Below are positions 35,219 through 43,135 of a stretch of 46,024 nt of DNA, one piece after another. Position 1 is the first letter of the stretch. Each line of letters opens with the position of its first letter. Position numbers and translations under genes: made by a program. The notes below the pieces were generated by a model that was not told where the DNA came from, made no database searches, and was given only the letters and a program-made list of their open reading frames with translations. Source of the DNA: JAZDLX01 sp964538455 (GTDB lineage: Bacteria > Electryoneota > Electryoneia > Electryoneales > Electryoneaceae); the NCBI GenBank assembly GCA_964538455.1, contig CAZIDZ010000023.1:1-46024 (forward strand), given 5' to 3'.

Positions 35219-35309
35219 GAAAAAGAGTGACAGTAACCCTTTTTCTTAAGAGACGCATGATTATCTGAAACTTGGTATCAGAAAAAGGGTTACTGTCACT
35301 CTTTTTTCG
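35219..35309. repeat. 29 bp hairpin, GTGACAGTAACC family
   Basis: Perfect 29 bp arms (35219-35247 and 35281-35309), beginning GAAAAAAGAGTGACAGTAAC, with a 33-base loop. It sits between convergent genes, 32 bases after the final stop of the BNR protein. A solo arm lies at 17174-17191 and a related imperfect hairpin at 45667-45726. Confidence 0.85.
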
Positions 35310-35336
35310 TGGCTGTTATAGAGTGCGTTGGACAGA

Positions 35337-35378
35337 AAAGCCCGGATTTCATCCCCCAACAGGGGTGAAATCCGGGCG
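35337..35378 (-). terminator. terminator after the esterase gene
   Basis: GCCCGGATTTCA and CCCC pair with GGGG and TGAAATCCGGGC across a one-base bulge with a 5-base loop. On the minus strand it is followed by TTTT. It lies 25 bases after the esterase stop. Confidence 0.85.
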
Positions 35379-35403
35379 GTTTATTCTTGGCAGAAAGGAA
35401 TGC

Positions 35404-36474
35404 TTAGTGCGCAAACGCGATCGAAGTTGTGGCCGGGTGCGGGAAGGCGTCGTCGATGAATCCGAACGACGTCGCGAGTCGGCCGATCCATCCCGTCCTG
35501 TGATCGCCTGAGTACGAGTCAAATGTGTGGTCGATGCCGTGGGCGGTCAGGGAGTCGTCGAAAGCGGCATCCATCGGGTGGATTCCCAACTCGTCTTCCG
35601 TTCCGCAGTCAAAATAGATCGCGAGATCGCCGATGCTGGATGTCTGCTGCACCGCCAGCGTCGCGGGGTCATGCTGCATCCATCTGGCAAAAACGGCCGC
35701 ATCCAGGTTGCCATCGCTGTCGACCGGGAAATCAGCCGGGAAGGGAGAAGCACTTAGATCCGGCGAAAAGGCAGTCGCCATGCTCCACGTAAGGAAGGTG
35801 AATGTGGAATCATAGGCCGAGAACGTATAAGGAGCCTGGCCGCCGTTTTCCGCCAGCACGATGGGAACCAGTGCGGGGAAGAGCGAGAAGTCGATGGGTC
35901 CGCTGTGCGCAGCGACCGCCGCGAACATGTCAGGATGCTTCAACGCCAGCTCCATGCTGCCGTAGCCGCCCATCGAATGGCCCATGATCGCACGATCCGC
36001 CGCGGTGCCGTCCGTACGGTAGTTGGCGTCCATGTAGTCGATCACGTCGTCGATGATGAAATCCTCATAGTCCCCGTTGGCAATCGAATTGGTGTAGAAC
36101 GGGTTCAGAAATGGCGCGACTCCGCCACGGCCGTTCGGGAAAGCGACAATCACATCGTGAATAGCGCCGCTGCTGATCGCGTTGTCGAGAGCCGCCTTCG
36201 CGAAGCCGCTGTAGCTCGAAGGAGTGGAATTCGCTCCGTGGAGGAAGATGATCAGCGGGTAGGTCACGTCGGCCTTTTCCTCATCATCGTACCCCGGGGG
36301 GAGATAAACCTGGATCTCGCGGTATTCGCCCAGCGAAGCGCTCATCAGCGAATCGACGAGCAGTTGGCTGTCCGTCGGAGTGTACTCGCTGGGACCGGTC
36401 CCGTTGTCGTTGCTGGAGCTGGAACACCCAATCGCGAAGGCGCCAACCAGCATAAGCAAGGTTAATCGTTTCAT
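35404..36474 (-). CDS. esterase D-like alpha/beta-hydrolase lipoprotein
   Basis: Predicted envelope lipoprotein of 356 residues. The signal MKRLTLLMLVGAFAIGC ends in a lipobox, and a Ser/Asn-rich linker follows. The alpha/beta-hydrolase domain (about 45-345) is of the esterase D/feruloyl-esterase type: REIQVYLPPGYDDE, YPLIIFLHGANST (oxyanion region), the nucleophile elbow MGHSMGGYGSMELAL, and a C-terminal His in SGDHRTGW; the acid is probably Asp in CGTEDELGI. It should hydrolyse carboxyl esters at the cell surface or in the periplasm; the substrate is unknown. GGAAGGA precedes the ATG. It is monocistronic with its own terminator. Confidence 0.88.
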   Translation of the reverse strand: MKRLTLLMLVGAFAIGCSSSSNDNGTGPSEYTPTDSQLLVDSLMSASLGEYREIQVYLPPGYDDEEKADVTYPLIIFLHGANSTPSSYSGFAKAALDNAISSGAIHDVIVAFPNGRGGVAPFLNPFYTNSIANGDYEDFIIDDVIDYMDANYRTDGTAADRAIMGHSMGGYGSMELALKHPDMFAAVAAHSGPIDFSLFPALVPIVLAENGGQAPYTFSAYDSTFTFLTWSMATAFSPDLSASPFPADFPVDSDGNLDAAVFARWMQHDPATLAVQQTSSIGDLAIYFDCGTEDELGIHPMDAAFDDSLTAHGIDHTFDSYSGDHRTGWIGRLATSFGFIDDAFPHPATTSIAFAH

Positions 36475-36775
36475 GACTATTCCTTCCCGTTGGTCTCTTT
36501 CAGTTCTTAGGTAGGCTTGTAATAGGAAGTAGAAGTTTGGACAAGATAATTCGGCGCGGGGTGAACGCAAGTCGGATTGCAGGATTCAGGAAAAAAGGAG
36601 GGAGGCGGCGAGATCTGGAGTCTCGAATCATTTTGCAATGCGCTGTATTTCAAGGAGTAATATGGTAAAACCGGAGGATTGGAACGTTCGTTGAGAGGCT
36701 GGCACGCTATGTGTGAAACGCGGCGGACGGTGTCGTTTTCTGAGGAGAATCTATCTTGTCGCAGGCGACACTTCG
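36475..36775. other. spacer between the esterase and sfsA
   Basis: No gene seen. A possible weak minus-strand promoter for the esterase is TTGTCC, 17 bases, TACAAG (36516-36544); its -10 departs from the shared pattern, so I do not call it. Confidence 0.4.
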
Positions 36776-37537
36776 TCAGAGATCGGCCGAGACCGGCAAT
36801 TGAAAATCCTGCAGCGAAAGGGCGTGCCGTTCGATTCGCACCGGGATCGGCGCCATTTCGACGCCAGCGGCCCTGGCCTTGAAAAAAAGCGCGGCATAGT
36901 CCGGATCGAACGCCCAGGCGGGGCTGAACCGTTTCGCGTCGCCGCGCTGGATCGTAAAGACCATCACCGCACGCTGGCCCGCCTTCACCCGGTCCATCAG
37001 TTCACGGAGATGTTTTTGTCCACGTATCGTCACAGCGTCGGGAAAGGTGGCGACGTCCCCCTCATTCTGCGACCGTTTGTCGCGCACATCACGCTGCACG
37101 CTGGTGCAGTTTTTCACCTCGACCCAGCAGTCCGGCATGCCGTGCTTGTGTTCGCTGAGGAAAAGATCGATCCGCGAATGCTCCCCAAGTTTCACCTCGC
37201 GGCGTACGCTCCGGTACCCTCGCAATCCCTGAACCCTCTCTTCAAGGATCGCCTGCTCGACGATCGAATTCGGCAGGGAGGTGTTGACGCCCACCCAGAT
37301 TATTCTGCGGCCGGAGCGGGTGATCCGTATCTGTTCGAGTGTGAAGGCGTACTTCCGTTTAGCGTTGGGGTGCGGTCCTGAAACGCGCACCGGGTTGCCC
37401 TCGTCGAGCAGGCCGGACATCGAGCCGGTGTTCGGACAGAGCACGGTGGTCCGTTTTCCGTCGATTACGACGTCGGCGAGGAAACGTTTATAGCGGCGGA
37501 TCAGCGTTCCCTCGAGAATAGGCAGGTTGTAACGCAT
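36776..37537 (-). CDS. sfsA: SfsA-family DNA/RNA nuclease
   Basis: 253-residue SfsA protein: an OB-like N-terminal part and a PD-(D/E)XK nuclease-like C-terminal part. Motifs: TVLCPNTGSMSGL (family signature), KYAFTLEQI, SRIDLFLSEH, WVEVKNCTSV (active-site E-x-K) and FPDAVTIRGQKHLREL. E. coli SfsA was named for sugar-fermentation stimulation; the family's exact role is open. The ATG giving MRYNLPILEG is used; a longer in-frame start would lie inside the promoter. There is no Shine-Dalgarno, and the -10 box is 7 bases before the ATG, so the mRNA should be leaderless. Confidence 0.93.
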   Translation of the reverse strand: MRYNLPILEGTLIRRYKRFLADVVIDGKRTTVLCPNTGSMSGLLDEGNPVRVSGPHPNAKRKYAFTLEQIRITRSGRRIIWVGVNTSLPNSIVEQAILEERVQGLRGYRSVRREVKLGEHSRIDLFLSEHKHGMPDCWVEVKNCTSVQRDVRDKRSQNEGDVATFPDAVTIRGQKHLRELMDRVKAGQRAVMVFTIQRGDAKRFSPAWAFDPDYAALFFKARAAGVEMAPIPVRIERHALSLQDFQLPVSADL

Positions 37538-37544
37538 GGCGGGG

Positions 37545-37573
37545 AAGATAGGCTGTGCCCGCTGCGGCGGCAA
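37545..37573 (-). promoter_or_regulatory. leaderless promoter of sfsA
   Basis: On the minus strand TTGCCG, 17 bases, TATCTT, then seven bases and the ATG. The predicted transcription start falls at or next to the A of the start codon. Confidence 0.6.
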
Positions 37574-37583
37574 GATCGAAGAC

Positions 37584-37631
37584 GAACAGATGAAACAGGA
37601 TGAACAGGATGATGCAGGATGATCAGGATGG
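37584..37631. repeat. CAGGATGA simple repeat
   Basis: Four to five imperfect units of about 8-12 bases containing CAGGATGA or ACAGGATGA, upstream of the gene at 37775. A degenerate complement-like stretch (CATCCTGGTTCAT) follows near 37696. Confidence 0.6.
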
Positions 37632-37721
37632 CAGGGAAGAGTGCTACATCATGGGTACGAATCTTCCGAATAAGTCTATCCTGTCAATTCTGTGCATCCT
37701 GGTTCATATTCCAGAGGCAAC

Positions 37722-37751
37722 TGCCACCTTTGAACCAGCCGGTTGTACCTT
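37722..37751 (+). promoter_or_regulatory. weak candidate promoter of the gene at 37775
   Basis: The -10 TACCTT followed by TATTC is good and ends 23 bases before the GTG start; the -35 (TGCCAC, 18-base spacer) is poor. Confidence 0.35.
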
Positions 37752-37774
37752 TATTCGGATACCCGGGTAGCTAC

Positions 37775-38719
37775 GTGAAAACGCCGAACCTATCAGCCTT
37801 CCTCATACTCGCACTCCTGATGATCTCCGGGCCGTCGCGCGCGGAAGACCGTGTCGTCACGGAGTCGGGGTGGCTCCCGCACCTCGAAGTGCGCGCCGGG
37901 TACACCGGCTCGTTCTGGTCACCGAAGGGGATCGAACCCTACCAGGTCAACACGTACGGCCGTTCGATGGCCTACGCGGAACTTGCCCTGGTGCACCCCC
38001 TGCTCGTCTTTTCGCAGGCGCTCGACGTGATCCAGATCCCCTCGCTGCGCATCGAGACGAACATGGGCTATTCCGCCGAGTCGGGGGCGCTGGTGGAAAT
38101 TCTGCCGGACGCCGTGCGCGAAAATCCTTTCCTGGCCGGTTCCGGGTGGCTGACCTTTTTCCAGTTTGTTTCGCTGCGCTACCGGAGCGAACGTTTCCAC
38201 GCCACGATCCAGGATCCCCGTGCGTTCGACATCTCATTTACGGGGAAGGGGCTGCTTCAGATCGAGAACCGTTTGCGGGATGTGGAGGTTGGCCTGATCG
38301 GTTCCCCTGACGGCCGGATGCACGACACGATGATCGAGGTTGGGGTTTTCCGCACCTGGATGACCCGGCCGACGCTCTCGAGTTTTGGATCATCGAACGG
38401 TTCGGAATTCCCGGACCTGCTGATGTTCGAGGCTCGTTACGACGGGGTGTACCTGGCGTTGAACACCGAACCGCAGCCGGATGTCTGGCCGCTTGAAACC
38501 CAGGTGATGCTTCGCCTGGGGGCGATGCTCGGATTGGATTTGCGCCTCAGTTTCGACCGGCCGCTGTGGCGCAGCGCGAGGTTCGGCGTGACCGGTGATA
38601 TCGCCTGGCGAACGTTCAACTTTTCCTTTGACAAGTACGGCCAGGCGGTGCAGGACAATTCCAATGATCGCGACCTGCGGATGCGCGTGACGCTCTATGT
38701 CCGGGCGAGACTCTTCTGA
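37775..38719 (+). CDS. putative outer-membrane beta-barrel protein of unknown function
   Basis: 314 residues, no family recognised. The GTG start gives a signal peptide, MKTPNLSAFLILALLMISGP then SRA, with cleavage near residue 23; longer in-frame starts do not. The mature part alternates short amphipathic strands with turns (HLEVRAGYTGSFWSP, AYAELALVHPLL, WLTFFQFVSLRYRSERFHATI, LMFEARYDGVYLALN, TQVMLRLGAMLGLDLRLSF). The last residues, RVTLYVRARLF, end in Phe, which is the usual outer-membrane barrel signal. It is monocistronic. A porin-like or structural barrel is the best guess. Confidence 0.72.
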   Translation: MKTPNLSAFLILALLMISGPSRAEDRVVTESGWLPHLEVRAGYTGSFWSPKGIEPYQVNTYGRSMAYAELALVHPLLVFSQALDVIQIPSLRIETNMGYSAESGALVEILPDAVRENPFLAGSGWLTFFQFVSLRYRSERFHATIQDPRAFDISFTGKGLLQIENRLRDVEVGLIGSPDGRMHDTMIEVGVFRTWMTRPTLSSFGSSNGSEFPDLLMFEARYDGVYLALNTEPQPDVWPLETQVMLRLGAMLGLDLRLSFDRPLWRSARFGVTGDIAWRTFNFSFDKYGQAVQDNSNDRDLRMRVTLYVRARLF

Positions 38720-38741
38720 TCCATAAATAGGGTCGCAGAGG

Positions 38742-38808
38742 GTACGCTATCCGTTCCTACTGTTGTATGGAATAACATCAGGTTTTGTATCTAAACGGCT
38801 TAGCGTAC
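38742..38808. repeat. imperfect inverted repeat upstream of the Crp/Fnr gene
   Basis: GTACGCTA and CCGTT pair with AACGG and TAGCGTAC around a 38-base loop, with a small internal loop. It lies 30 bases before the -35 of the next promoter, after the barrel gene. It could be a mobile palindrome or a terminator without a T run. Confidence 0.55.
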
Positions 38809-38837
38809 TTTTCAAGTGGATACAACCCGTGAGTCTC

Positions 38838-38866
38838 TTGCCCGAATCGTCTGGTAATCCTACCTT
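38838..38866 (+). promoter_or_regulatory. leaderless promoter of the Crp/Fnr gene
   Basis: TTGCCC, 17 bases, TACCTT followed by TTG. The last -10 base lies seven positions before the A of the ATG, so translation should begin at the first transcribed base. Confidence 0.65.
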
Positions 38867-38872
38867 TTTGCC

Positions 38873-39580
38873 ATGTCCGGCGAACGATCCAGCGAGGAGC
38901 TGATCCAGGAACTCTGCGCAAGTCCACTCGGCGAGGAGCTCGGCGAAGAGATGTGCCGCGACCTCGTCGAGCGCGGGGATGTCGTACGCTGGAAGCGGGA
39001 TTCCGTGATCTTCCAGGAGGGGGACGCCGGGACCAGCATCTACGTCATCCTCGAAGGACGGATCAAGTTAACGCGGTACTCCTTGGACGGTCGCGAAACC
39101 GTGCTGCACCTCGCGGAACGGCACCGTCTGATCGCCGAGGCGGTGCTGTTTCTCGGGCGGTACCCTGTTACCGCCGTCACCCTCGAGGACACCGCGCTGC
39201 TGCGGATCCCCTCCAGCGCTGCGCTCGAGCTGCTGCAGCGCCATCCGGGCTACATGAGCAGCATCTTCCGCACGATGTCGCACTGGATGATGCGCCTCGT
39301 CGAGAAAATCGACCGGCTGACGCTTCACGACGCACGCAGCCGGTTGATCCACTACCTGCTCGAGCTGCATCGCTCGGACAGTTCGTCGGACACCGTCACG
39401 TTTCCTGCCAAGAAGGGGGAGATCTCGACGATGCTGAACATGGACCAGGCGACCCTCTCCCGGGTCTTGCGAAGCCTACAGGACGAGAAGCTGATTGAGG
39501 TCAATGGCCGAACCTGCCGCCTGCTCGATGTGCCCTCGCTGAAGAGCTCTCTGCTCGCTCCTCCGCCAGGAGACTTTTGA
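38873..39580 (+). CDS. Crp/Fnr-family transcriptional regulator
   Basis: 235 residues: a cyclic-nucleotide-binding-fold sensor domain (about 20-140; DSVIFQEGDAGTSIYVILEGRIKLTRY), a dimer helix, and a Crp-type winged helix (about 165-225; GEISTMLNMDQATLSRVLRSLQDEKLIEVNGR). It lacks the N-terminal four-Cys arrangement of FNR, so it should not hold a 4Fe-4S cluster. The gene order (regulator, then NO-protective genes) makes a DNR/NnrR-like NO sensor the likeliest role; this is inferred from context. It has a leaderless start. The first gene downstream begins 81 bases after its stop. Confidence 0.9.
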   Translation: MSGERSSEELIQELCASPLGEELGEEMCRDLVERGDVVRWKRDSVIFQEGDAGTSIYVILEGRIKLTRYSLDGRETVLHLAERHRLIAEAVLFLGRYPVTAVTLEDTALLRIPSSAALELLQRHPGYMSSIFRTMSHWMMRLVEKIDRLTLHDARSRLIHYLLELHRSDSSSDTVTFPAKKGEISTMLNMDQATLSRVLRSLQDEKLIEVNGRTCRLLDVPSLKSSLLAPPPGDF

Positions 39581-39661
39581 TCCCTGCAAAAAAATCGTCG
39601 CCGCCGTTGCCGTACCCTGTTCGCGGAAGGTTAATCCGGGAATCGGGCAGGGAGGCCGGCG

Positions 39662-40777
39662 GTGATTCGGTTTGCACAGCCAAGTTCAAAGAAAAACAAC
39701 AAGAAAGAGCGAAATCACGCTCATGGGTCGCGGCTTCGCTGGGACCGGCGGACCGTTTCGTTCAGACAGGGGATACGGCGCACCTCGGCGTGGCGCATCG
39801 GCGTACAGGCGTTCTTCACCGGGCTCTCGCTGCTAATGGGGTGGCAGTTCTACCGCTTCATTCACGCGGCGCAAAATACGGTCGGCGGGCCGCTGCCGGC
39901 GCGGCCCTCCGGAGTGGAGGGCTACCTCCCGATCAGCGGGCTGATGGGCGCCGTCGATTGGATCCACCAGGGCAGGTTGAACGGCATCCATCCTGCGGCG
40001 ACGATTCTCTTCCTGTTGTTCATTGGGCTCGCAGTGGCGCTGCGCAAAAGTTTCTGCGGCTGGATCTGTCCCGTCGGCGGGATCTCTGAGTCGCTGGCAC
40101 GGTTCGGGCGACGGCTTTTCGGCCGGAATTTCCTGCTCCCGAAGTGGATCGACATCCCGCTGCGCTCGCTGAAATATGTCCTGCTGGGGTTTTTCCTGTT
40201 CGCGATTTTCAGCATGAGCGCGGGGGAGCTTCACGCCTTCATTACCAGTTCCTACAACAAGGTTTCCGACGTCAAGATGCTCTATTTCTTCCTCGACCTC
40301 TCGACCGTCGGGCTCAGCGTGATCGGCGTTCTGGTGCTGCTGTCGGTGCTGGTGGAGGGGTTCTGGTGCCGCTATTTGTGTCCGTACGGAGCGTTGATGG
40401 GGCTGGTTGCCTGGCTCTCCCCGGCGAAAGTGCGGCGCGACGCCGCGGTCTGCACCGATTGCGGGATTTGCGACAAGGTGTGTCCGGCGAGATTGCCGGT
40501 GATGAGCCGTGCGGCGATCACCAACGTCGAGTGCATCGGCTGCACCGACTGCGTTTCGTCCTGTCCAGTGCCCGGCGCGCTCCGTTTCGGGACAAAGAAA
40601 AGATCCTATAAACCCGCCTGGATCGCCTTGGCGATCGTCGCCGCGCTGGTTATCGCCACTTCCGCCGCGAAACTCGGCGGCGTGTGGAAAAGTCAATTGA
40701 ACGACCGGGAGGTCCGTTACCATCTCGCCCGGATGGACGGTCCGGGGTACGGCCATCCCGGCATGGAAGGGAGGTAG
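39662..40777 (+). CDS. NapH-like membrane polyferredoxin
   Basis: Integral membrane iron-sulfur protein of 371 residues, of the NapH/NosR-C/CcoG-like class that moves electrons between quinol and periplasmic or membrane reductases. About five hydrophobic helices. Two CxxxCP motifs (FCGWICPVG, Cys132/136; WCRYLCPYG, Cys236/240) are followed by two 4Fe-4S sites, CTDCGICDKVC (264-274) and CIGCTDCVSSC (291-301). The first 45 residues are basic. It starts at GTG with GGGAGG seven bases before it. Seven bases separate it from the DUF438 gene, so both are surely cotranscribed. In this NO cluster it may supply electrons, but no partner is proven. Confidence 0.9.
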   Translation: MIRFAQPSSKKNNKKERNHAHGSRLRWDRRTVSFRQGIRRTSAWRIGVQAFFTGLSLLMGWQFYRFIHAAQNTVGGPLPARPSGVEGYLPISGLMGAVDWIHQGRLNGIHPAATILFLLFIGLAVALRKSFCGWICPVGGISESLARFGRRLFGRNFLLPKWIDIPLRSLKYVLLGFFLFAIFSMSAGELHAFITSSYNKVSDVKMLYFFLDLSTVGLSVIGVLVLLSVLVEGFWCRYLCPYGALMGLVAWLSPAKVRRDAAVCTDCGICDKVCPARLPVMSRAAITNVECIGCTDCVSSCPVPGALRFGTKKRSYKPAWIALAIVAALVIATSAAKLGGVWKSQLNDREVRYHLARMDGPGYGHPGMEGR

Positions 40778-40784
40778 GTGCAAG

Positions 40785-42344
40785 ATGAACGAAGCGATAG
40801 AAAAAGACCGCGTGCTTCGACCTGAGACAAAGGTCGTGGAGCTGCTGGACGCTTTTCCCTTCCTGATGGACGAACTAGAGGCGATAAGCCCGCGGTACAA
40901 AGCGCTGCGCAACCCGCTGATGCGCTCAACCGTGGGCCGGGTGGCGACACTTCGCATGGCGGCTACGATCGGGAACATCCCCCTGAGCGAACTGATGATG
41001 GCGGTGGCGACGGCAGTCGAGAAGCAGACGGGGGTGCAGTTCACGCTCGATTCAGGCGGACCGGAAGGGCGCGACCCACGCCTCGAGGAACTCAAAGGGC
41101 TGATCCTCTCGCTCCATTCCGGGATGGAATTAGAAGAGGCGAAAAAGAAGTTCGAAAAGCAGTTCGGGGATATTTCGGCCGGTGAAATCGCCCAAATGGA
41201 GCAGCAGTTGATCGCCGAGGGGCTGCCCGCGGAGGACATCCAGAAGCTCTGCGACGTGCACGTAGGGGTTTTTCGCGAAAGCCTTGACCGGCAGGTTCCT
41301 CCGGATGAGAAGCCGGGGCATCCCGCACAGACGCTGCGCGAGGAAAACGTTGAGTTGAAAAGAAAAACCGCCGCGCTGCGCAAATTGCTGGGCGAGAAAA
41401 AAGTCAACCTGAAGGAAGTCGCCACCCTTCTGGACAACCTGGCCGAGGTGGAGAAGCACTATCTCCGCAAGGAGCATGAACTGTTCCCTCGTCTCGAGCG
41501 GAAGGGTTTCACCGGACCGTCACAAGTGATGTGGGCGATCCACGACGAGATCCGTGCTGAGCTGAAACGAGCGCGAGAGGCGGCGTCGACGGGGGACACG
41601 GATTTCCTCCGCCGCGAGCTTTCCGAGACGCTTCGGAAAATGGACGAGATGGTGTACAAGGAGGAGGCGATTCTGCTGCCTACGTCGCTCGAATTGCTCG
41701 AGCACGAAGACTGGGCGGCGATCCACCGCCAGGAGGCTGAGATCGGGTTTGCCTGGGTGAAGCGCGGCGACGAGTGGAACCCCCGGATCAAGATCAACCT
41801 GCCGCCGTCACCGGATCGCAGGGAGATTGCTGCGAAGGCCGTGGAGGCGCACGGAGGATCGCTGCCGCGGCAGCCCGAGACTAACGGGACGGAAAAGATC
41901 GCGAAAGAGGCGAAGGAAAAAGCCCCGATGATCGATCTAGAGGTAGGAAGCTTGACACCCGAGCAGATCAATTTGATCCTGCTTCACCTGCCCGTCGAGT
42001 TGTCCTTCGTGGACGAGCATGATGAAGTCCGCTACTACACTGGCCTTGCGCACAAAATTTTCCCGCGCACCGAGGGGGCGATCGGGCGCAAGGTGCAGAA
42101 CTGCCATCCTCCGAAAAGCCTGCATCTGGTCAACCGGATTCTCGACGAGATGAAGGCGGGGACGCGTGACACGGCAGAATTCTGGATGGAGGATTTCAAG
42201 GGACGTTTTGTCCATATCCGCTACGATGCGGTGCGGGATCGCGACGGCAACTACCGGGGCTGCCTGGAAGCCGTCCAGGACATCGGGCATTTGCGCGAGC
42301 TGTCGGGTTCACACCGCCTGCTCGACGAGGAAGCAGCCGCCTGA
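40785..42344 (+). CDS. DUF1858-DUF438-hemerythrin-PAS protein
   Basis: 519-residue cytoplasmic multidomain protein. In order: DUF1858-like helical domain (about 10-80), DUF438 (about 98-168, EELKGLILSLHSGMELEEAK), a short coiled coil, a hemerythrin-like four-helix domain (about 180-325, with KHYLRKEHELFPRLE, WAIHDEIRAEL and YKEEAILLPTSLELL), and a PAS-like domain (about 385-505, LPVELSFVDEHDEVRYYTGL). Family members accompany NO and oxygen stress genes. The hemerythrin site should bind a di-iron centre that could sense or scavenge NO or O2. GGGAGGT precedes the ATG. There is no output domain such as a kinase, so it more likely acts as a scavenger or adaptor. Confidence 0.92.
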   Translation: MNEAIEKDRVLRPETKVVELLDAFPFLMDELEAISPRYKALRNPLMRSTVGRVATLRMAATIGNIPLSELMMAVATAVEKQTGVQFTLDSGGPEGRDPRLEELKGLILSLHSGMELEEAKKKFEKQFGDISAGEIAQMEQQLIAEGLPAEDIQKLCDVHVGVFRESLDRQVPPDEKPGHPAQTLREENVELKRKTAALRKLLGEKKVNLKEVATLLDNLAEVEKHYLRKEHELFPRLERKGFTGPSQVMWAIHDEIRAELKRAREAASTGDTDFLRRELSETLRKMDEMVYKEEAILLPTSLELLEHEDWAAIHRQEAEIGFAWVKRGDEWNPRIKINLPPSPDRREIAAKAVEAHGGSLPRQPETNGTEKIAKEAKEKAPMIDLEVGSLTPEQINLILLHLPVELSFVDEHDEVRYYTGLAHKIFPRTEGAIGRKVQNCHPPKSLHLVNRILDEMKAGTRDTAEFWMEDFKGRFVHIRYDAVRDRDGNYRGCLEAVQDIGHLRELSGSHRLLDEEAAA

Positions 42345-42360
42345 CCTGGTGATCAGGAGG

Positions 42361-42375
42361 CTTGAGAGCTTCAAG
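42361..42375. promoter_or_regulatory. inverted repeat in front of ric, possible operator
   Basis: CTTGA, five bases, TCAAG, 33 bases before the ric start. It resembles the FNR/DNR consensus TTGAT-N4-ATCAA but the spacing is one base shorter, so binding by the cluster's Crp/Fnr protein is only a possibility. Confidence 0.3.
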
Positions 42376-42408
42376 CGATCATTCGTTTCACGCAGATAAG
42401 GAGAGATC

Positions 42409-43086
42409 ATGAAAACGGGTATCGAGCCAACGGAAACGGTCGGTCACATCGCATCGCGCGTACCGAACGCTCACCGTGTGTTCATGCGCCACGGGATTGA
42501 CTTCTGCTGCGGCGGGCACCGTCCCCTCGCAGAAGCCAGCCGGGAAGCGGACCAGGAAATCGAGCAGTTGATCCGCGAACTTGACGAAGCCGCGCAGACA
42601 GATTCGCAGGAGCATGTGAACTGGGAGGAGAGATCATCGATGGAGATCATTTCCTTCATCGTTGACCATTACCACCGTCCGCTGAAGACGGCTTTGCCCA
42701 GGCTGGAGGAGCTAGGAGAACGCGTGCTGCGCGCCCACGGCGAACGTCACGGCGACCAGCTTGAGCCGCTCGGTCGGCTGGTGCAGGAGTTGAGCGGCGA
42801 GTTGACCGCGCACATGGCCAAGGAGGAGCGCGTGCTTTTCCCCGCGATTCTCGCGGACAACCGGCGGGTGCTCGGGCAGCCGATTGCCGTAATGGAAGCC
42901 GAGCACCGGGATGCAGGGGAGAAACTGGAACAGGTCCGCCGGTTGACGAATGATTTCACGCTTCCCGAAGACGCCTGCAACACGTTCCGGGCGTACTGGG
43001 AGGAGCTATCTTCGCTGGATCGCGAATTGAAACAGCATATCCATCTTGAAAATAATATACTGTTCCCCAGGGTTTTGGCGGCGTGA
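42409..43086 (+). CDS. ric: iron-sulfur cluster repair di-iron protein (RIC/YtfE/ScdA)
   Basis: 225-residue RIC-family protein that restores iron-sulfur clusters damaged by NO or oxidants. The N-terminal ScdA domain (about 1-60) has GHIASRVPNAHRVFMRHGID followed by FCCGG, the family signature. The hemerythrin-like domain (about 75-222) carries the di-iron ligands in FIVDHYHRPLKTALP, ELTAHMAKEERVLFP, MEAEHRDAGEKLE and LKQHIHLENNILFPR. Length is normal. AAGGAGAG lies before the ATG. It follows the DUF438 gene by 64 bases and precedes norB by 49. Confidence 0.95.
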   Translation: MKTGIEPTETVGHIASRVPNAHRVFMRHGIDFCCGGHRPLAEASREADQEIEQLIRELDEAAQTDSQEHVNWEERSSMEIISFIVDHYHRPLKTALPRLEELGERVLRAHGERHGDQLEPLGRLVQELSGELTAHMAKEERVLFPAILADNRRVLGQPIAVMEAEHRDAGEKLEQVRRLTNDFTLPEDACNTFRAYWEELSSLDRELKQHIHLENNILFPRVLAA

Positions 43087-43135
43087 GGGGGCGCGGTCCT
43101 GAAAGACGGAACGGGTTAACAAGAGGATCCCTTTC

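Noticed and set aside
39833..41437. A 534-codon minus-strand frame opposite the polyferredoxin and DUF438 genes
   Set aside because: It spans two well-supported plus-strand genes and has the Ser/Arg/His/Gln composition of a complement.
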